Below, in pieces: positions 1 to 11,598 of a stretch of 64,000 nucleotides of DNA. The stretch is taken from assembly GCA_903632075.3 (NCBI GenBank), contig CAHIKZ030002642.1, positions 153,672-217,671 of the forward strand, in the 5' to 3' direction. Made by a program: the position numbers and the translations under genes. Every line of letters starts with the position of its first letter. The first letter of the stretch is position 1. The DNA comes from Acanthosepion pharaonis. Taxonomy: Eukaryota > Mollusca > Cephalopoda > Sepiida > Sepiidae. The notes below the pieces were generated by a model. It was not told the DNA's origin. It saw nothing but the letters and a program-made list of their open reading frames with translations, and ran no database searches.

Positions 1-61
1 AAAGGTCTATCAGTTAATAATGCAACTTGAAAAATTTTTAAATGCTCAATTTCTTTTAAAA

Positions 62-230
62 GGATATGTGCAAAGAAAACATTTTATTTTTAGTGGTGAT
101 TTGAATAACAGCTCAGGATGAGAAAAAACTAGAGAGCTGAGTTCAAATTTCAGTCAGGCTTCCTACATTCACTTCAGCAAATACACTTGGGCAATTGCTA
201 ATCGAAAAAGAGGCAAATTGCCTAAATGTG
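62..230 (+). repeat. tRNA-derived SINE-like fragment
   Basis: A short segment holds a B-box-like motif (gagttcaaatttcag, near 140-155), preceded by a head-like stretch and followed by a unique-looking body. Cephalopod genomes carry many tRNA-derived SINEs. Other copies in this window (minus strand at 8.3, 8.9 and 40.4 kb) show the same layout more clearly. The boundaries are not defined and the match rests mainly on the B-box, so this is a weak call. Confidence 0.35.
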
Positions 231-1544
231 TCAGATCTTCCCCACCAACACACATTGGATCAACATGGTAGAGTAAATGGCTCATTTGTCCCCCATGAAT
301 CTGGAGAAGGCTTATGTTCAACAAAAGGACCCTCATAAAATGAGAAGAAGGGCATAATCAGAACCCATGGAATCATCGGAACACAAGTCTAAACAAAACA
401 CATTTTGGTAAACAAATAAGTAAAATCATTTTTTTTTTTTTTAAACAAAAACTGACAAGGAGCTCTTAGTTTCAAAATAATTTCAGCAGAAAATATAAAA
501 TACAGGTAATCTCTTCAATGACAGATAAAAGCATGTGACAAAAAATAGGGAATGTATTTTCAACATTTTGACTAATTTATAAAATATTTGTTAAGGTTTA
601 AAAAATGCCATTTTAAAACCTGATCAATAGATAATTTAAATGAAAATTCTTTTCTCCCATTATTACTGAAGGGAGATCTAGAAAACAGTTTTAATGTCAA
701 ATGATTTCTTTAACACTTCAGTATAAGTAATCACCTTAAAACTAAAAATGGACACAACATCCAATAGCAAATGGCCATATTTACTTGGCATGTAAATTCA
801 TCTCATTATTTATGAATAGATAAAGATGTTTTTCACAAAAGTATATCTTCTAATCCATGAATGTCAATGTGCTTTCACTGGGGATCAAATGATCTTCTGG
901 CATTATTAAAATCAAACAAAATGTCAATAGACTAACTACACTAGAAGACAACTAAATAAAGACCATTCTTAAAAGCAAAAACAATAAGTATCAAATTATT
1001 TGATCTGATGAAAATAGTCACTATATGTGGACTATTGTCATCATCTTTGTTGCAATTGTCACATTTCGGCTTTTGTGCCATCTGACCTACATCAGATTCT
1101 CATTGATCCAGGTAACCTACAGGTAATTTCAAAAAGAAATTTTATTTAATCCATGGATTGTTCTTGTTCTGCTGCCCATGTCTAGAATAATCTACCCCCT
1201 GTAGATTAAATAGAGGGACCCAATTCCAAATTACCTGTAGATTACTCAGATCAACAAGTAATCCAACGATGGCTGGAGTGTACAAAAGTCAAAATGTGAT
1301 AGCAAAGATGAGGACAATAGTCTGCACTTAAATAATGATAACTTCTCATTCCAGAAATTCAGATAGAAAAAAAATCAATCATGTAAACAATCATTTAAAA
1401 AAAATCTTAAGCTGTTAAAAATGAATGTATTTCTCCATTCAAAATTCTTAAGTAATGGGCAAACAGTAGACATTCTGACAGAAGTTAGTAAAGGAAAGTG
1501 GTTTGTTCGTTTTCTTGTTTAATGACATCAGCCTCTAAAGGAAA
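231..1544. other. AT-rich spacer, no gene seen
   Basis: AT-rich sequence with short poly(T) runs (near 429) and no coding or structured element I can support. If the MED13 call at 13.8 kb is right, this lies inside that gene's first intron. Confidence 0.5.
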
Positions 1545-2217
1545 GCGAGAAGAAAGGACTATCAATTGTAAGAAGACAGAATTTATGGTTGTTATCAAAA
1601 TGGAAGAACCCATAATGTGAACTACAAATTGGAGACACTATAATCGAACAAGTACAAAATTTTAAATATCTAGGAAGATGGAAAAATAAATCTGACAGAA
1701 AAGAAAAATGCAACACCAAAATCTTGAAGGCACAGTGAACAGCCAAAGATGCCTTTGAAAAGTTAAAGTATTAAAAAACAGGAAAATTTTGTTAGGAACA
1801 AAGAAAAGAGTACCGGACTGTTATGTAGTACCAGACCTCATAGATGACTGTGAATACTGAGTAATCTCCTCAGAGATGAAGAAAAGACTTGAAGTAGCAG
1901 AAACATGGTTTTACAGGATGCTGAACATGTGAGCAATGACAAAGTTTTTAGGAAAATGGAAACAAAAAGACATGTAGAATGAGAAAGAAACAATTGAAAC
2001 TTCTAAGGTACATAACAAAAGAGGGCTTGGAAAATTTAACCGTCACAGAACATATCAACGGCAATAACAATAGAAGAAAGCAACGATTAACCTACCAGGC
2101 TTGTGTAAATGGTTGGCAGGACAGATAGCAAAAAGACAAACATTGGTAAGTGATACAAAGGACAAGAAATTGTGGAGAGTCACGATCGCCCACATCTTGA
2201 AAGGATACGGCACATAG
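1545..2217 (+). pseudogene. Decayed non-LTR retrotransposon RT C-terminus (RTE-like)
   Basis: Translation with several frame changes gives the C-terminal block of a non-LTR reverse transcriptase. Readable pieces in order are KKTEFMVV, LQIGDTIIEQVQNFKYLGR, AKDAFEKLK, QLKLLRYITKEGLENLTVTE, RRKQRLTYQA and the terminal LWRVTIAHILKGYGT followed by TAG at 2215-2217. The KTE..V / F.YLG / GLE.L / R.RQR.TY / LWR.M.A..L.G.GT order is characteristic of this LINE group, often annotated as an endonuclease-reverse transcriptase. There are many in-frame stops and frameshifts and the catalytic RT core is absent, so this is a 5'-truncated dead copy. The clade name is from motif memory, not alignment. Confidence 0.75.
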
Positions 2218-3735
2218 AAGAATGGACAAACTTACAATAAAAGTATATTTCTTCACAAAGCTGAAATGTGACACAAGGTTGCGTTTAATGGATGGAGACA
2301 AATTATTCAGTCTTTTGGAATGACTTGGCTATCAATTTGTACCCAACAACCTCAAGGAGGAGGTATAGACCTCCTGGAACAAAATATAGACTTTATTTTG
2401 TTGCAAACAAACCAAAGTGCATAACATTGTGAACGATTTCATGGAGAGAAGCAACCACCACATGTAGAGCACACATCAGTTTTAAGAAAATTTTAACACT
2501 TAGCCACTTCATTATTACAATACTTCCTCAATTATCTGTACTTTGACGTTTCAGACGCTGATTACCCAAATGTCAAATGAAGAGAAAAATTTAAATCATT
2601 CAAACATTTTTCAATTATCTTAACTGGAATCATTCTGATATTAATCTCAGACAAGCACTTTAAGAATTTAGAGAACCATACTCGACATTTGATAAAAAAT
2701 ATGGACAAAATCAACTAATTTGTGTTAATTTCCTCATTGTTTTTATACAATGAACATATGACGAAGCAACTAGGAGGATATTGTTGGTACCAGAAAATGT
2801 TAAAGAAGAGGGTAATGATAATATTTCTCATGTTCAACAGCCCCAATGCCCAATTTTAAACACCAAAATAATGATTACATTTGACAAACATTTAAATTGG
2901 TTACACTTCAATTTCGCTTGGGGGGGGGTGAAGAAAAAGAAAGGAGGCCAGCTGGAAACAGACAAAAATTGATGCACTTTATCATCAAAAATAAATTGAA
3001 CAAGAACAAAATATTTGAAAATGTCATTTGATGAGATAAAATGCTAAATTTCTTTCGGAAAACGACTTGTCTTTCACCCCCAATTAATTTAGGTATTCAA
3101 TTATCTGGAACTTTGAATTATCCAAACATTTTTTTTTCAATCCTCATCTCAAGGTGTCTGGATAATTCACACATATATTTTTTAGGGATGACAGAGATCT
3201 TCATTTTGCCACCCACACTTTCAGTTTGTAATTGTCATAGCAACCAGTGTGACAATCTCCTTTGATGCATAAAGTGGTGGCGTTAACATAATGTCAAGGA
3301 TGAGCTGAATATTTTCACTGTTTACAACACACTGAACATTATCTAAAACACAATAGGCTCCACCATCTTGAATTTTTTTCTTTGAAATAGACACTTTGAT
3401 ATGAAAACACTAGTGGTGAAGTATTGTGTCATAAATGAATCAGCTTATTAAATACCACCAAGAAATACAATATGTATTATTTCATGTTATTTTCCAAGAT
3501 ATTAATTTATCTATGTAGAAACAAGAGTTAACAGATGGTGAAATACAAGCTAGCCATGTGTAAGATCTTAACATCTCTCTTGCTGTTTAAAATTATTATC
3601 ATTTCCAGCGAGGTTTTTTTTTTTTTTGATGTCTTAGTTGATGGGGTCAAAAATACCAAGAATGCCGTAAGCGTGTTCCCATTTTACAATAATGTAAAAT
3701 GTTCTCAACATATTGAAAGCAAAGACCATGTGCTA
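2218..3735. other. LINE 3' flank and unclassified AT-rich DNA
   Basis: The stretch after the LINE stop holds a 7-bp-stem hairpin (aggaggt/acctcct at about 2353-2370). At 2530-3165 there are several 'caattatct'/'ttatccaaac'-like phrases, including an inverted pair near 3115-3165 (gaattatccaaac / gtctggataattc). These might be the remains of a pogo-type terminal repeat, but I cannot support a defined element. No gene was seen. Confidence 0.3.
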
Positions 3736-3739
3736 TATC

Positions 3740-3950
3740 TCAAATTTTTGTTAAGTGCAGGTTGTGTAACAGTAGAGTTGGCAAACCAAGTTCAAATCCT
3801 CACATAGTCTAATGCATTCACATTTTCTTTGAGAAAGGAAGGCATGGAAATACACTAGGCTATCTAACATTGTCTAGAAGGACTATCTTGAATCCAAAAC
3901 TACAGAGAAAGCAAGATAAAAACCACTACATTATCTTTCCTAATAATTAA
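3740..3950 (+). repeat. SINE-like fragment
   Basis: A B-box-like motif (aagttcaaatcctcac, about 3790-3805) follows a tRNA-like head near 3755-3785 (tgtgtaacagtagagttgg). The downstream body leads into the LINE tail at 3978. The plus-strand orientation and layout resemble the other SINE copies in the window. The ends are undefined. Confidence 0.35.
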
Positions 3951-3977
3951 TGTCTATAGGGAATAAGGAAATGGCAT

Positions 3978-4025
3978 CTGTGGAGAGCCATGATTGCCTA
4001 TATCCTAAAGGGACACGACACGAGT
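3978..4025 (+). pseudogene. Terminal fragment of RTE-like LINE ORF
   Basis: The codons read LWRAMIAYILKGHDTS, nearly the same as the LINE terminus at 2170-2217 (LWRVTIAHILKGYGT) and the minus-strand copy at 8142-8184 (LWRAMITYILEGRG). Only the last residues survive, so this is a strongly 5'-truncated insertion of the same family. Confidence 0.55.
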
Positions 4026-5402
4026 CAGTCTATTCTAAAAGAGCCAAATGTTATAAACATATTGACCGACCATATGAAAAACTTCCAACATTTAATAATT
4101 ATATATAAGATTTAAAATAAACAAGTATGACATTTTGGTATTTGCCCATGACAGAAAGGCTAAGAAAGTATCAGTTTTCATAGTATGTTGCAATGTTTAT
4201 AAAATAAGGAGTAACTGACTAGGCAAAATGACAAAGAAAAGGAACATTGTCATGCACTGACCCCAAACTGCAGAAGGTCTGATTTCCTTGAAAGTCAGCA
4301 TTTGAAATACAAGTATTTACCTAGGTTTGAAGAGTGAACACAGGCAGTAGTTGGAAATACACATATTGGGCTATGAACTCTTTTATAGACTCCCCACTTC
4401 ACCTCCCAAAGATCTTCTCTATTGAGACATTTTGTCAATTAAATTTTGTATTATTATAAGTTCTAATTTAAAATGCAACTAACTATTATGTACACTTCTT
4501 TAATAGAAAAACAAATTAAAACATTCCATTTGTTATTTTTTATCTAAACTCCATGATTTTTTTTTTTTTTTCTTTATCAACAGCCTTGTTAAATACAAAT
4601 CATACTAAATAAGTGAAAGGTTAAGGATAACACTAGAAGCTATTTTAACACACAGGTAACACCAGTTAATCTGCTTAAATCTCTTTCAGGAAAAAGTGAG
4701 GAGATAATATTCCATATCGCTTGGGATCATGTGATAAGAAATTGCCAAGTTATTTATGTACAACAGATTTTACAAGCATAATAAAATCATTTCTTACAGA
4801 TCTATATTCAGCATTTAAAATAATTAACTATGAACACAGCAGTTAACTTCTTTTTTTACCCTGGTAAAGGAACGCTGAAAACAACTCTTCCAGTTTCATT
4901 GAACTTCTACATTAAAAGAAATATGAGTAAAACTTATGGTACTAGTAATATGTAAATAGAATAAGCTGAAAGTATTTTCTGCAAACCTATTCATGTTGGT
5001 AAATTTAAAATAGTCATTTTTTTTTTTTTTTTAAATCTCTTTCATCCAAAGGACATATAGTCTTAAAAACATAAGAGTCTAGTATACTTCTATTCACTGT
5101 GGATATTCTGTACAAAACAACATATGGCAAATAGAATTCTTTTTAATATTTCCAGATATTCTTTTATCACAATCACTCATTGAATTGAAAAATATCTCTT
5201 GGGAAACCTTGGTTAAGAAAGTTTACTTTAACCAGATGTTTGCCTACACTTTCAAAATAAGAACACTGTTTTTATTTCAATGCCAACCGTGATAATAATT
5301 TTCATAAAATGAATATGTATTATCATTTTCTACTCTCAGCCCAGACACTATGACAATGTATGAGAAACTCAAAACCAAAGCAGTCAAAGTCCCTTAAAGG
5401 AT
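4026..5402. other. AT-rich spacer, no gene seen
   Basis: Contains poly(T) runs near 4557 and 5018 and no support for genes or classified repeats. It lies in the presumed MED13 intron 1. Confidence 0.45.
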
Positions 5403-5410
5403 ATGTGTGT

Positions 5411-5452
<42 letters not shown>

Positions 5453-5465
5453 ATGTGTGTGTGTG
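5403..5465. repeat. (TA)n/(TG)n compound microsatellite
   Basis: A run of alternating TA of about 28 nt is flanked by TG-rich repeats. It is directly visible and non-coding. Confidence 0.95.
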
Positions 5466-5577
5466 AAAATATATAGAAAATAGGAAGGAACTGGTTGGGT
5501 AAATAATCCAAAGTCCCTTAGTATTTTAGTTATTATTTTTTAAAAATAGTGCTCGATACAAAAGTAGAGTATAAATA

Positions 5578-5780
5578 TAATTATTTATTTAAAAATATGA
5601 TTCCAAATCGCTACATCGCAAGGCCAAATTTTTAAAAATTTCGCTTGAAGATGGAACGGAGCCCATTTTAATTTCAACTCAATTTAATTTAAAGGATTAT
5701 ATTGAAGTTTTCGGCTCTTGTTTTGAAGCATGAGACCTCTTATGTAGCGATCTGGAATCATATTTTTAAATAAATAATTA
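5578..5780. mobile_element. 203-bp MITE with 39-bp terminal inverted repeats
   Basis: The arm at 5578-5616 and the reverse complement of 5742-5780 match over 39 bp with about one mismatch (both contain atatgattcca and tcgctacat). The interior of about 125 bp has no coding capacity. Long near-perfect TIRs on a roughly 200-bp body define a non-autonomous DNA transposon or foldback element. It sits in TA-rich flanks, so a TA target duplication is possible but not provable. The superfamily is not assigned. Confidence 0.75.
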
Positions 5781-6364
5781 TATATATATATATATATTCT
5801 GCAACTTCTATGAGTCCACCCATCTGTCACACTCTCTAAAATAGAGATACATTCACCGAATGAAACTAAATTTGGGGAAGAAGTGCAAACAGGTAAGGAG
5901 GTACAAAGTACAGTTGGTTTTACTAGGATGCATAGCTTAGCACAGTAAATTTTCATTTAATAAAAATGCAATATTGTTTTTTGCATATCTTCTTTTTATA
6001 TATAAGTTTTTATACATACAAGAATCCAGTTTCCACTTAGCCCCGTGTTTGCAAGAGGTATAAACAAATCACAAGGCCAAAAACTTCAAAAAGTTGGAAT
6101 TTGGTTCCAGAAAGAAATACTTATGCATGGCCAGTTGTATGTCGCATGCTCAAGAGTAAGAAATCCTAAGAATTTATTCTTCAGTGTTAAAAAGAAATTT
6201 TCTTAAAAACTATTGTTTGCCACAAATTCCTATAAAATTAAATTTAAGAAATTATTTAAACTCGAACTAGGTTTTTTTTGTCAAAGTATTTTCCCAAACA
6301 AATCAGCTTATTCAAATTTCATTGATTGGTTTGCAAAATTAAATGAAACAGAATTTGTAAATCT

Positions 6365-6399
<35 letters not shown>

Positions 6400-6956
6400 T
6401 CAACAATACTAAATACAGTGAGGATTTCAACATGCAACCTTGTTGCAAAAAAAAAATTCTAGCAAATGAAAATTATGAACTCCTTTGTCAATAGGTACAT
6501 GCTAAACAAATTTTGGTAAATCATTCTACAAAAAAGATTTAAGTCTTCTTAACAAAATACATGGATACACTGAAAGAAAAGAGGGGATGTGGCAAGATTT
6601 TAACTACTGAGGTGTTACTATATAAAGAGACTGACAATTACAAATCTACCAATCTAAGTAAATAGTAAAATAAACAATTATCTATAACATCAGCCAGAAG
6701 GACCAAGTCTAATGTATTAGTCATTTACTGTAATATTTTTTCCAAGTTGCAAAACTTTAATTGTAACTTTGCCTAACTGTTATAACAAATAGCAAATGTT
6801 TATTTCTAGTATCAAACCTTTTTAACAAGTCTGAAATTACTTCTAAAACAAATTTTTTTTCAAAATATGAACTACTAACAAAACTCAAACTTAGAAATAT
6901 TTGCTTAATGGCATACCAACTACTTATGGTTCATTTAATGCCAAAATTGAATTTTC

Positions 6957-7215
6957 TTGGGAGTATTTGTAATCTCTTTTACAAAAATGCATTGCTGGTA
7001 TTTTTGCTATAAAAATGTATTTTTATACTTTGATAGTATTTTGACACCAGTTTGGGGGTTATCTATTTTGCCCATAGTCGGGACCCTGACAGGTGCTACC
7101 ACCCCAGGTCAGATTGGACCTGGGAGCAACAGCAATTAAAAAGTGGTTCCATGCTCCTCAAAACCTCCCCGACCAGAGGCCTTGCTGCCGGATGTAGTTT
7201 ATTGTCATACCCAGG
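6957..7215 (+). repeat. Unclassified interspersed repeat, copy 1
   Basis: This segment has a GC-richer core (ccctgacaggtgctaccacc; ggtcagattggacctggga) and ends near gtagtttattgtcatacc. It is repeated in reverse orientation at 47157-47430. Both copies share the blocks around 'gacaccagtttggggg', 'gtgctaccaccccaggt' and 'gtagtttatcgtcatacccaggac'. The family is not recognised, and the 60-codon open stretch in it is probably incidental. Confidence 0.7.
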
Positions 7216-7289
7216 ATGGGTTTAGAAATGGACATGTGCTTCAAAAACATCCAAGTCTAGTACAAGACTATGCAGCATCAACATTCTGT

Positions 7290-7316
7290 TAAAAAAAAAA
7301 AAAAAAAAAAAAAAAA
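7290..7316. repeat. Poly(A) tract
   Basis: A run of 26-27 A after the repeat copy at 6957-7215. It may be the tail of a retroposed element, but no element end can be fixed. Confidence 0.8.
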
Positions 7317-7690
7317 CATGGCAAATATAACTTGATTTAATTTATTAATAACTTTTATATACAGTTTCATCACTTTCCCCCACAGAACTTTGAGTAGCTT
7401 CTTGTAGAACTGGGGAGTAGCTTCTTGTAAAACTGGGGAGAAGCATACCCACCCCCAACCCACCAAGGATCAAAACTGCAGTCAAAGGGGATCAACAAAG
7501 ATTACTGAACATTTCAGTACAAACACAGAATGCATGATTAGAAAACAACAGCTATGGCCAGCTCTGTCAACATGGAATCTTTTTATATATATATATATTT
7601 CCAGATGTTGAGGATTCTAACTTTGTCTTGTGTGGTCATAAGGGTCAATAAGAGCTAATCTCAGGAAATAATAATGTATGATTATATATA

Positions 7691-7797
<107 letters not shown>

Positions 7798-8141
7798 GGC
7801 ATGTGACCTATATAAATATAAAATGGAACATTAAACCAGTAAAATGTCAGTATGAGCCATAATTAAAACAGTTGGCAACTAAGCTTGACATTTGTGGAAA
7901 TGCTATCAACCAAAACATCAAACTTATAATTGAATAATTTTTAATACGAACATTTTTGACAGATAAAAACAAGGAAGCTGTTAACAAACTGGTTAAGTAA
8001 ATGAGAAAATTTAAATAAAATTCCTCTGGTACAAATAATTTGACAAATTCAAACTTCAATGCCTATTTTTGATAGATTTCAAAATGTTACTTGTCAAAAT
8101 AATTAATAGTCGAGTATACCAATTGCCGGTTTTCTTTTAAA

Positions 8142-8290
8142 TGCCACGTCCCTCCAGAATATAAGTGATCATGGCTCTCCACAGATTTCTTTTTCCTTAT
8201 TATGTCAATTGCCATCACATTTGAAAAGACAGTAGAGTGGTTTTCCACTGTCTTGAATTCAGAGTTTTCTTCTCTTACAGTGATTGCCAC
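8142..8290 (-). pseudogene. Terminal fragment of RTE-like LINE ORF (minus)
   Basis: The minus-strand codons at 8184-8142 read LWRAMITYILEGRG. This matches the C-terminal signature seen at 2170-2217 and 3978-4025. Upstream on the minus strand (to about 8290) is possible further decayed sequence. It abuts a minus-strand SINE at 8290-8460. Confidence 0.5.
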
Positions 8291-8460
8291 CCAAGGCTAG
8301 AGAGGCCATTCTACCTTGCTACTTAACTCACTGCTGAGAAGTAGAAGAGATAGGTTCTTGTTTTTCACAAGGGTATCTGTACAAGCATGAACACAACATA
8401 GTAGGCTGGAATTTGAACTCTGCATGCTTATTTCACTTTCTATGCTAAAAGATTGTGAAT
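8290..8460 (-). repeat. tRNA-derived SINE fragment (minus)
   Basis: The plus strand reads gctggaatttgaactctgca near 8405-8425, the reverse complement of a B box (gttcaaattcc). The body (ctaccttgctacttaactca) is similar to the SINE at 8935-9245, which reads ctgtcctgctatttaaccca. It is diverged and the ends are uncertain. Confidence 0.5.
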
Positions 8461-8589
8461 ACAAACAGATCATAAACGATCATACTGGCCAATAGAACAC
8501 AAATTCTAATAAAATATGACCAAGTTTTGGCTTCTAGTTTAAAAACAAAAGATAAAACTTACTGGAAATATACTTTCCAGGTATTTTAT

Positions 8590-8720
8590 GTTTCCATCAT
8601 TTTTTTTTTTTTTTTAATTTCAAGATGGTGCTTGTAAAGCTATAGACTATTTTCTTGAAATATAAACGGGTATCTTTATTAGAAAAAAAAAAAAAAAAAA
8701 GTTATAAGATGGATATATTT
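8590..8720. repeat. Poly(T)/poly(A) tracts
   Basis: A T run near 8601-8616 and an A run near 8683-8700 flank about 65 bp of ordinary sequence. Simple sequence only. Confidence 0.7.
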
Positions 8721-8934
8721 GATGAGTGTTCAGCTCCAAGATGGTTTTCTTTACAATAACAGTGTGTATATATTTGGATTCCAGCATGACGAGATAACTG
8801 CCCCCGCCTCCTGTCCCATTTGCATTTCAGTGATGAATGAGGATATGGTAAAGAGAACCCAAAAAGCCTTAGATGATAAGAGTGAAGAAAAAAAAAATGA
8901 CACAAACCACTAATCTAATCTAATCTGGATCATG

Positions 8935-9245
8935 TAATCAGTCAATTAAGTGCTATTACTTGATACACACTTGGGCAATCATGCCACTTTGGATTCATCA
9001 CTGACAAGACAAATTTCTCATGATAGTCTGACATTCCTTTCTGTAATAAACTGGTTGCCAACCAAGGCTATATAGACTAGTCTGTCCTGCTATTTAACCC
9101 ATAGCTGGAGGAAGATGCATTCATACCTTTCCAAAGGTTATTTGAGTGTAGGTGAATGTAACAAACCAGACTGGGATTTGAACACAGTTTTCCGATTTCT
9201 CATTCAGAGACATTACCCACTAAATCACTATGTAGTGCAACAGCT
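8935..9245 (-). repeat. Near full-length tRNA-derived SINE (minus)
   Basis: Read on the minus strand, the head has a tRNA-like start (tagtgatttagtgggtaatg, A-box-like), then a B box (gttcaaatccc; plus-strand gggatttgaac near 9174). A body follows that contains the reverse complement of 'ctgtcctgctatttaaccca', and then a tail with the reverse complement of 'tcatcactgacaaga'. The tail is shared with copies at 18284-18445 and 28852-28935. tRNA-derived SINEs are well known in octopuses; I have not assigned a named family. Confidence 0.75.
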
Positions 9246-9955
9246 AAAACAGGTGAAAATCTATTAATTCACTTGGCATTATTGCCACTGATAAAAATGA
9301 AAGTATCATGTGCAATGACAAGAGCAAAATATTTGCAGAAGAGTTTTCAGTTGAACTGATAGCGCAAACCACAACATGAACTGACAATCAGCAATAATGA
9401 TCCGTGACTGTTTCAAAATTAACCAATATGTTAGACACAAGTCTGAATCTTTTGTAGAATTCAGGTGAAGTTTACTCAATGCATAGATTTTGCTAAGAAA
9501 GGTGAGCTAAATACACACTGTTTAATCTGCACATGGTTTTTCTTTCGCTATTGGGAGAAAAAAAAGCAAATAATGTAGTAAAGTGAAAAAATTGTTTAAC
9601 TTTCAAAATAAAGCAATATATGGAGCAACAAGTTAAAACAAAAAAGTTTGGTCCCTTTCAAATATATATATATAAAAAAAAAAAAAAAAAAAAAAAAACA
9701 ACCAAAGGACCAAGAAATTCATTTAATTCTTATTGTCTTTAAAGCTACTATACGTTCCTGAAAATTTAGTGATGCTGAAATTGTTACAAAGCAAAAGTAA
9801 ATGAAGTGATAAACTGGATAATTTCTGGAGGTAATAACATCCAGGTGATCCAAATGAATTGACCAGAATGAGGTAAGAAACGGGAGACACAAGGAATGTC
9901 TTGATACATGGAATCGTATACAGCTATCAGGAATTAGAATAACAGAATTCTAATC
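9246..9955. other. AT-rich spacer with poly(A)
   Basis: No gene or classified repeat seen. An A run of 26-27 follows a short TA repeat at about 9662-9699. Confidence 0.4.
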
Positions 9956-10440
9956 CATTTACTGAAGAATTTGAGAGAAAGAGAGTGTGCGTGTGTGATC
10001 TGGATTGCCCCTGAGGATGGATGGATGGTGGAAGAGAGGCAAGGGAACAACAGACATGATGATTTTATGGAGGTGGGTGAGAATGGGGATAGCAGGTGAT
10101 AAAATTGAAATAGGGAGGAAAGGAGTTTGTGAATAAGCATAATGGCAATGGCGGGGTAGGGGTGGGGTGAGTATAAAATGCTTGATAAAAGATGAAAGGA
10201 GGATGGCAAACAATGATGGGTAAGGGTAACAAAGTCTGTGGGTAAACAGAAGATGAAGAAATGATGTAGGTAGGAGTGGGTTAAATCATGAAATGACAGG
10301 AAATTCCACAACTGAAAGTGATGAGGGGAAGAAAAAGAAGCAGAGACAAAAATATGTGTAGAAAAAGACTCACAGACAGACAAGCAAAAAGAATGTGAGA
10401 GAAGCAAAAAGACGTAATTTCGGGACTATGAGTGCAGAAA
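9955..10440. repeat. Purine-rich strand-asymmetric segment
   Basis: For nearly 480 bp the plus strand is dominated by A and G (for example gaagagaggcaagggaac, gggtggggtga) with few C. The composition bias removes most stop codons on the minus strand and so produces a 157-codon open frame that is very Ser/His/Leu/Phe-rich. I regard that frame as an artefact. Such tracts can form triplex DNA, but that is inference. Confidence 0.6.
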
Positions 10441-11520
10441 AATAATATCAAGTCAGGTTAAAAAAAAAAAAAAAATCAGAGTAATAAAACGAATTAATGT
10501 TATTTAAATTATTAAATGAAATATATGATAATTTTGCACTGGGATTTTGTCTTTAGGCTTCATAATCACAGCACCAGTAAATTAGTTCAATTTTAAAAGA
10601 CCCCCCCCCGTCTCTTCATATAATTAATTGATTGAAGGAACATTTGACTCATGAATTTTTAATCTTAAAACAAGTCATGAAAAAAAATTATACTCATTTG
10701 AAAAGGCATAAATTACTAATTACCATAAAAAAAAACATTTGTACCCCATAAATGAATCCAACAAAAAATAAATCTTGCACTAAAGACTATAATTATTTAC
10801 ACTTAAAACATCATTAATATTTATTTCAATCGAGACTTCGTAAGCTCAAGACTAAAAATAACCAGAAAAACCCTCAGATTCCCAAAAATATTTACAACAC
10901 CTATTGAACATTTCTGATGTTTTTTGCAGAATTAATTCACAAAATTGGCTTAATTGTTTACATGAAATTACTCGAAAATGAAAATAAAAAAAATATGATT
11001 GAATAATACTTGATTACTTGCAAAACATTTGTACAAATAATCCAAAAAGAACAGAGTTAAAAAAAAATTAAAAAAAAAAGGATCGGGGTGGATTGTCCAC
11101 AATGACATTTTTATTCTTTATTTTCAAGTCAAACTTACACTGGCTAATTAAATAAATTCTCCGGTTGTCATCAGGTGGCAGAATTTAGTTATAATTTGTA
11201 ACTAAACTACATTTTTACGTTACTACGACATTAAGGATAATAATACCCACAGTAATAGCGATTAAGTTTAAAAAAGATAAGAAAAAGAATGCATCATTAA
11301 TCGTTATTCCAAAGGAGATTTAGAGAAATTATAAAGAGGAAAAGTGAAATAATGAAGGTATTTTTCAAGTTTATGGTCGTGGAAAATAAAACAGTTTTAA
11401 ATATAAAATTATACATTTTTTATAAGCCCAGTTAGATGGCATATTTTATTAAGAAAATCTAATGTTTTAAGACCCGAAAAGAAATCGTAAAAGTTTAATT
11501 TTTAAATCTTTCCTAAACGA
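10441..11520. other. AT-rich spacer, no gene seen
   Basis: AT-rich sequence with short homopolymers (A run near 10460, C run near 10601). No coding or repeat call can be supported. Confidence 0.4.
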
Positions 11521-11535
11521 ACGGCCATGTTAACA

Positions 11536-11598
11536 AACCAACGCGCATGCGTGCTTTGGTTTTACGAAAATTCAATGGACACCGGCCATGAATTAAGG
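11536..11598. promoter_or_regulatory. NRF1-like motif in CG-containing patch
   Basis: The 10-mer gcgcatgcgt at 11543-11552 matches the NRF1 palindromic consensus (tGCGCATGCGCa) except at the last core base. It sits in a short CG-containing patch between two ggccatg motifs (11522-11528 and 11583-11589). The patch stands out against very AT-rich surroundings. If MED13 begins at 13.8 kb or above, this is intronic, so it could be an alternative promoter or enhancer. Motif match only. Confidence 0.3.

Noticed and set aside
2500..3170. Possible pogo/Tigger-type element from 'ttatccaaac' phrases
   Set aside because: Only short inverted words (13 bp) and no consistent ends, TA duplication or transposase sequence.
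8719..8913. 64-codon plus-strand frame with a CPIC motif and overlapping minus-strand frame
   Set aside because: The peptide looks protein-like, but there are no splice sites, no homology I know and no conserved context. Too short to support.
9934..10407. 157-codon open frame on the minus strand
   Set aside because: It lies exactly over a purine-skewed segment, is extremely Ser/His/Leu/Phe-rich and has no domain. The composition alone removes stop codons.
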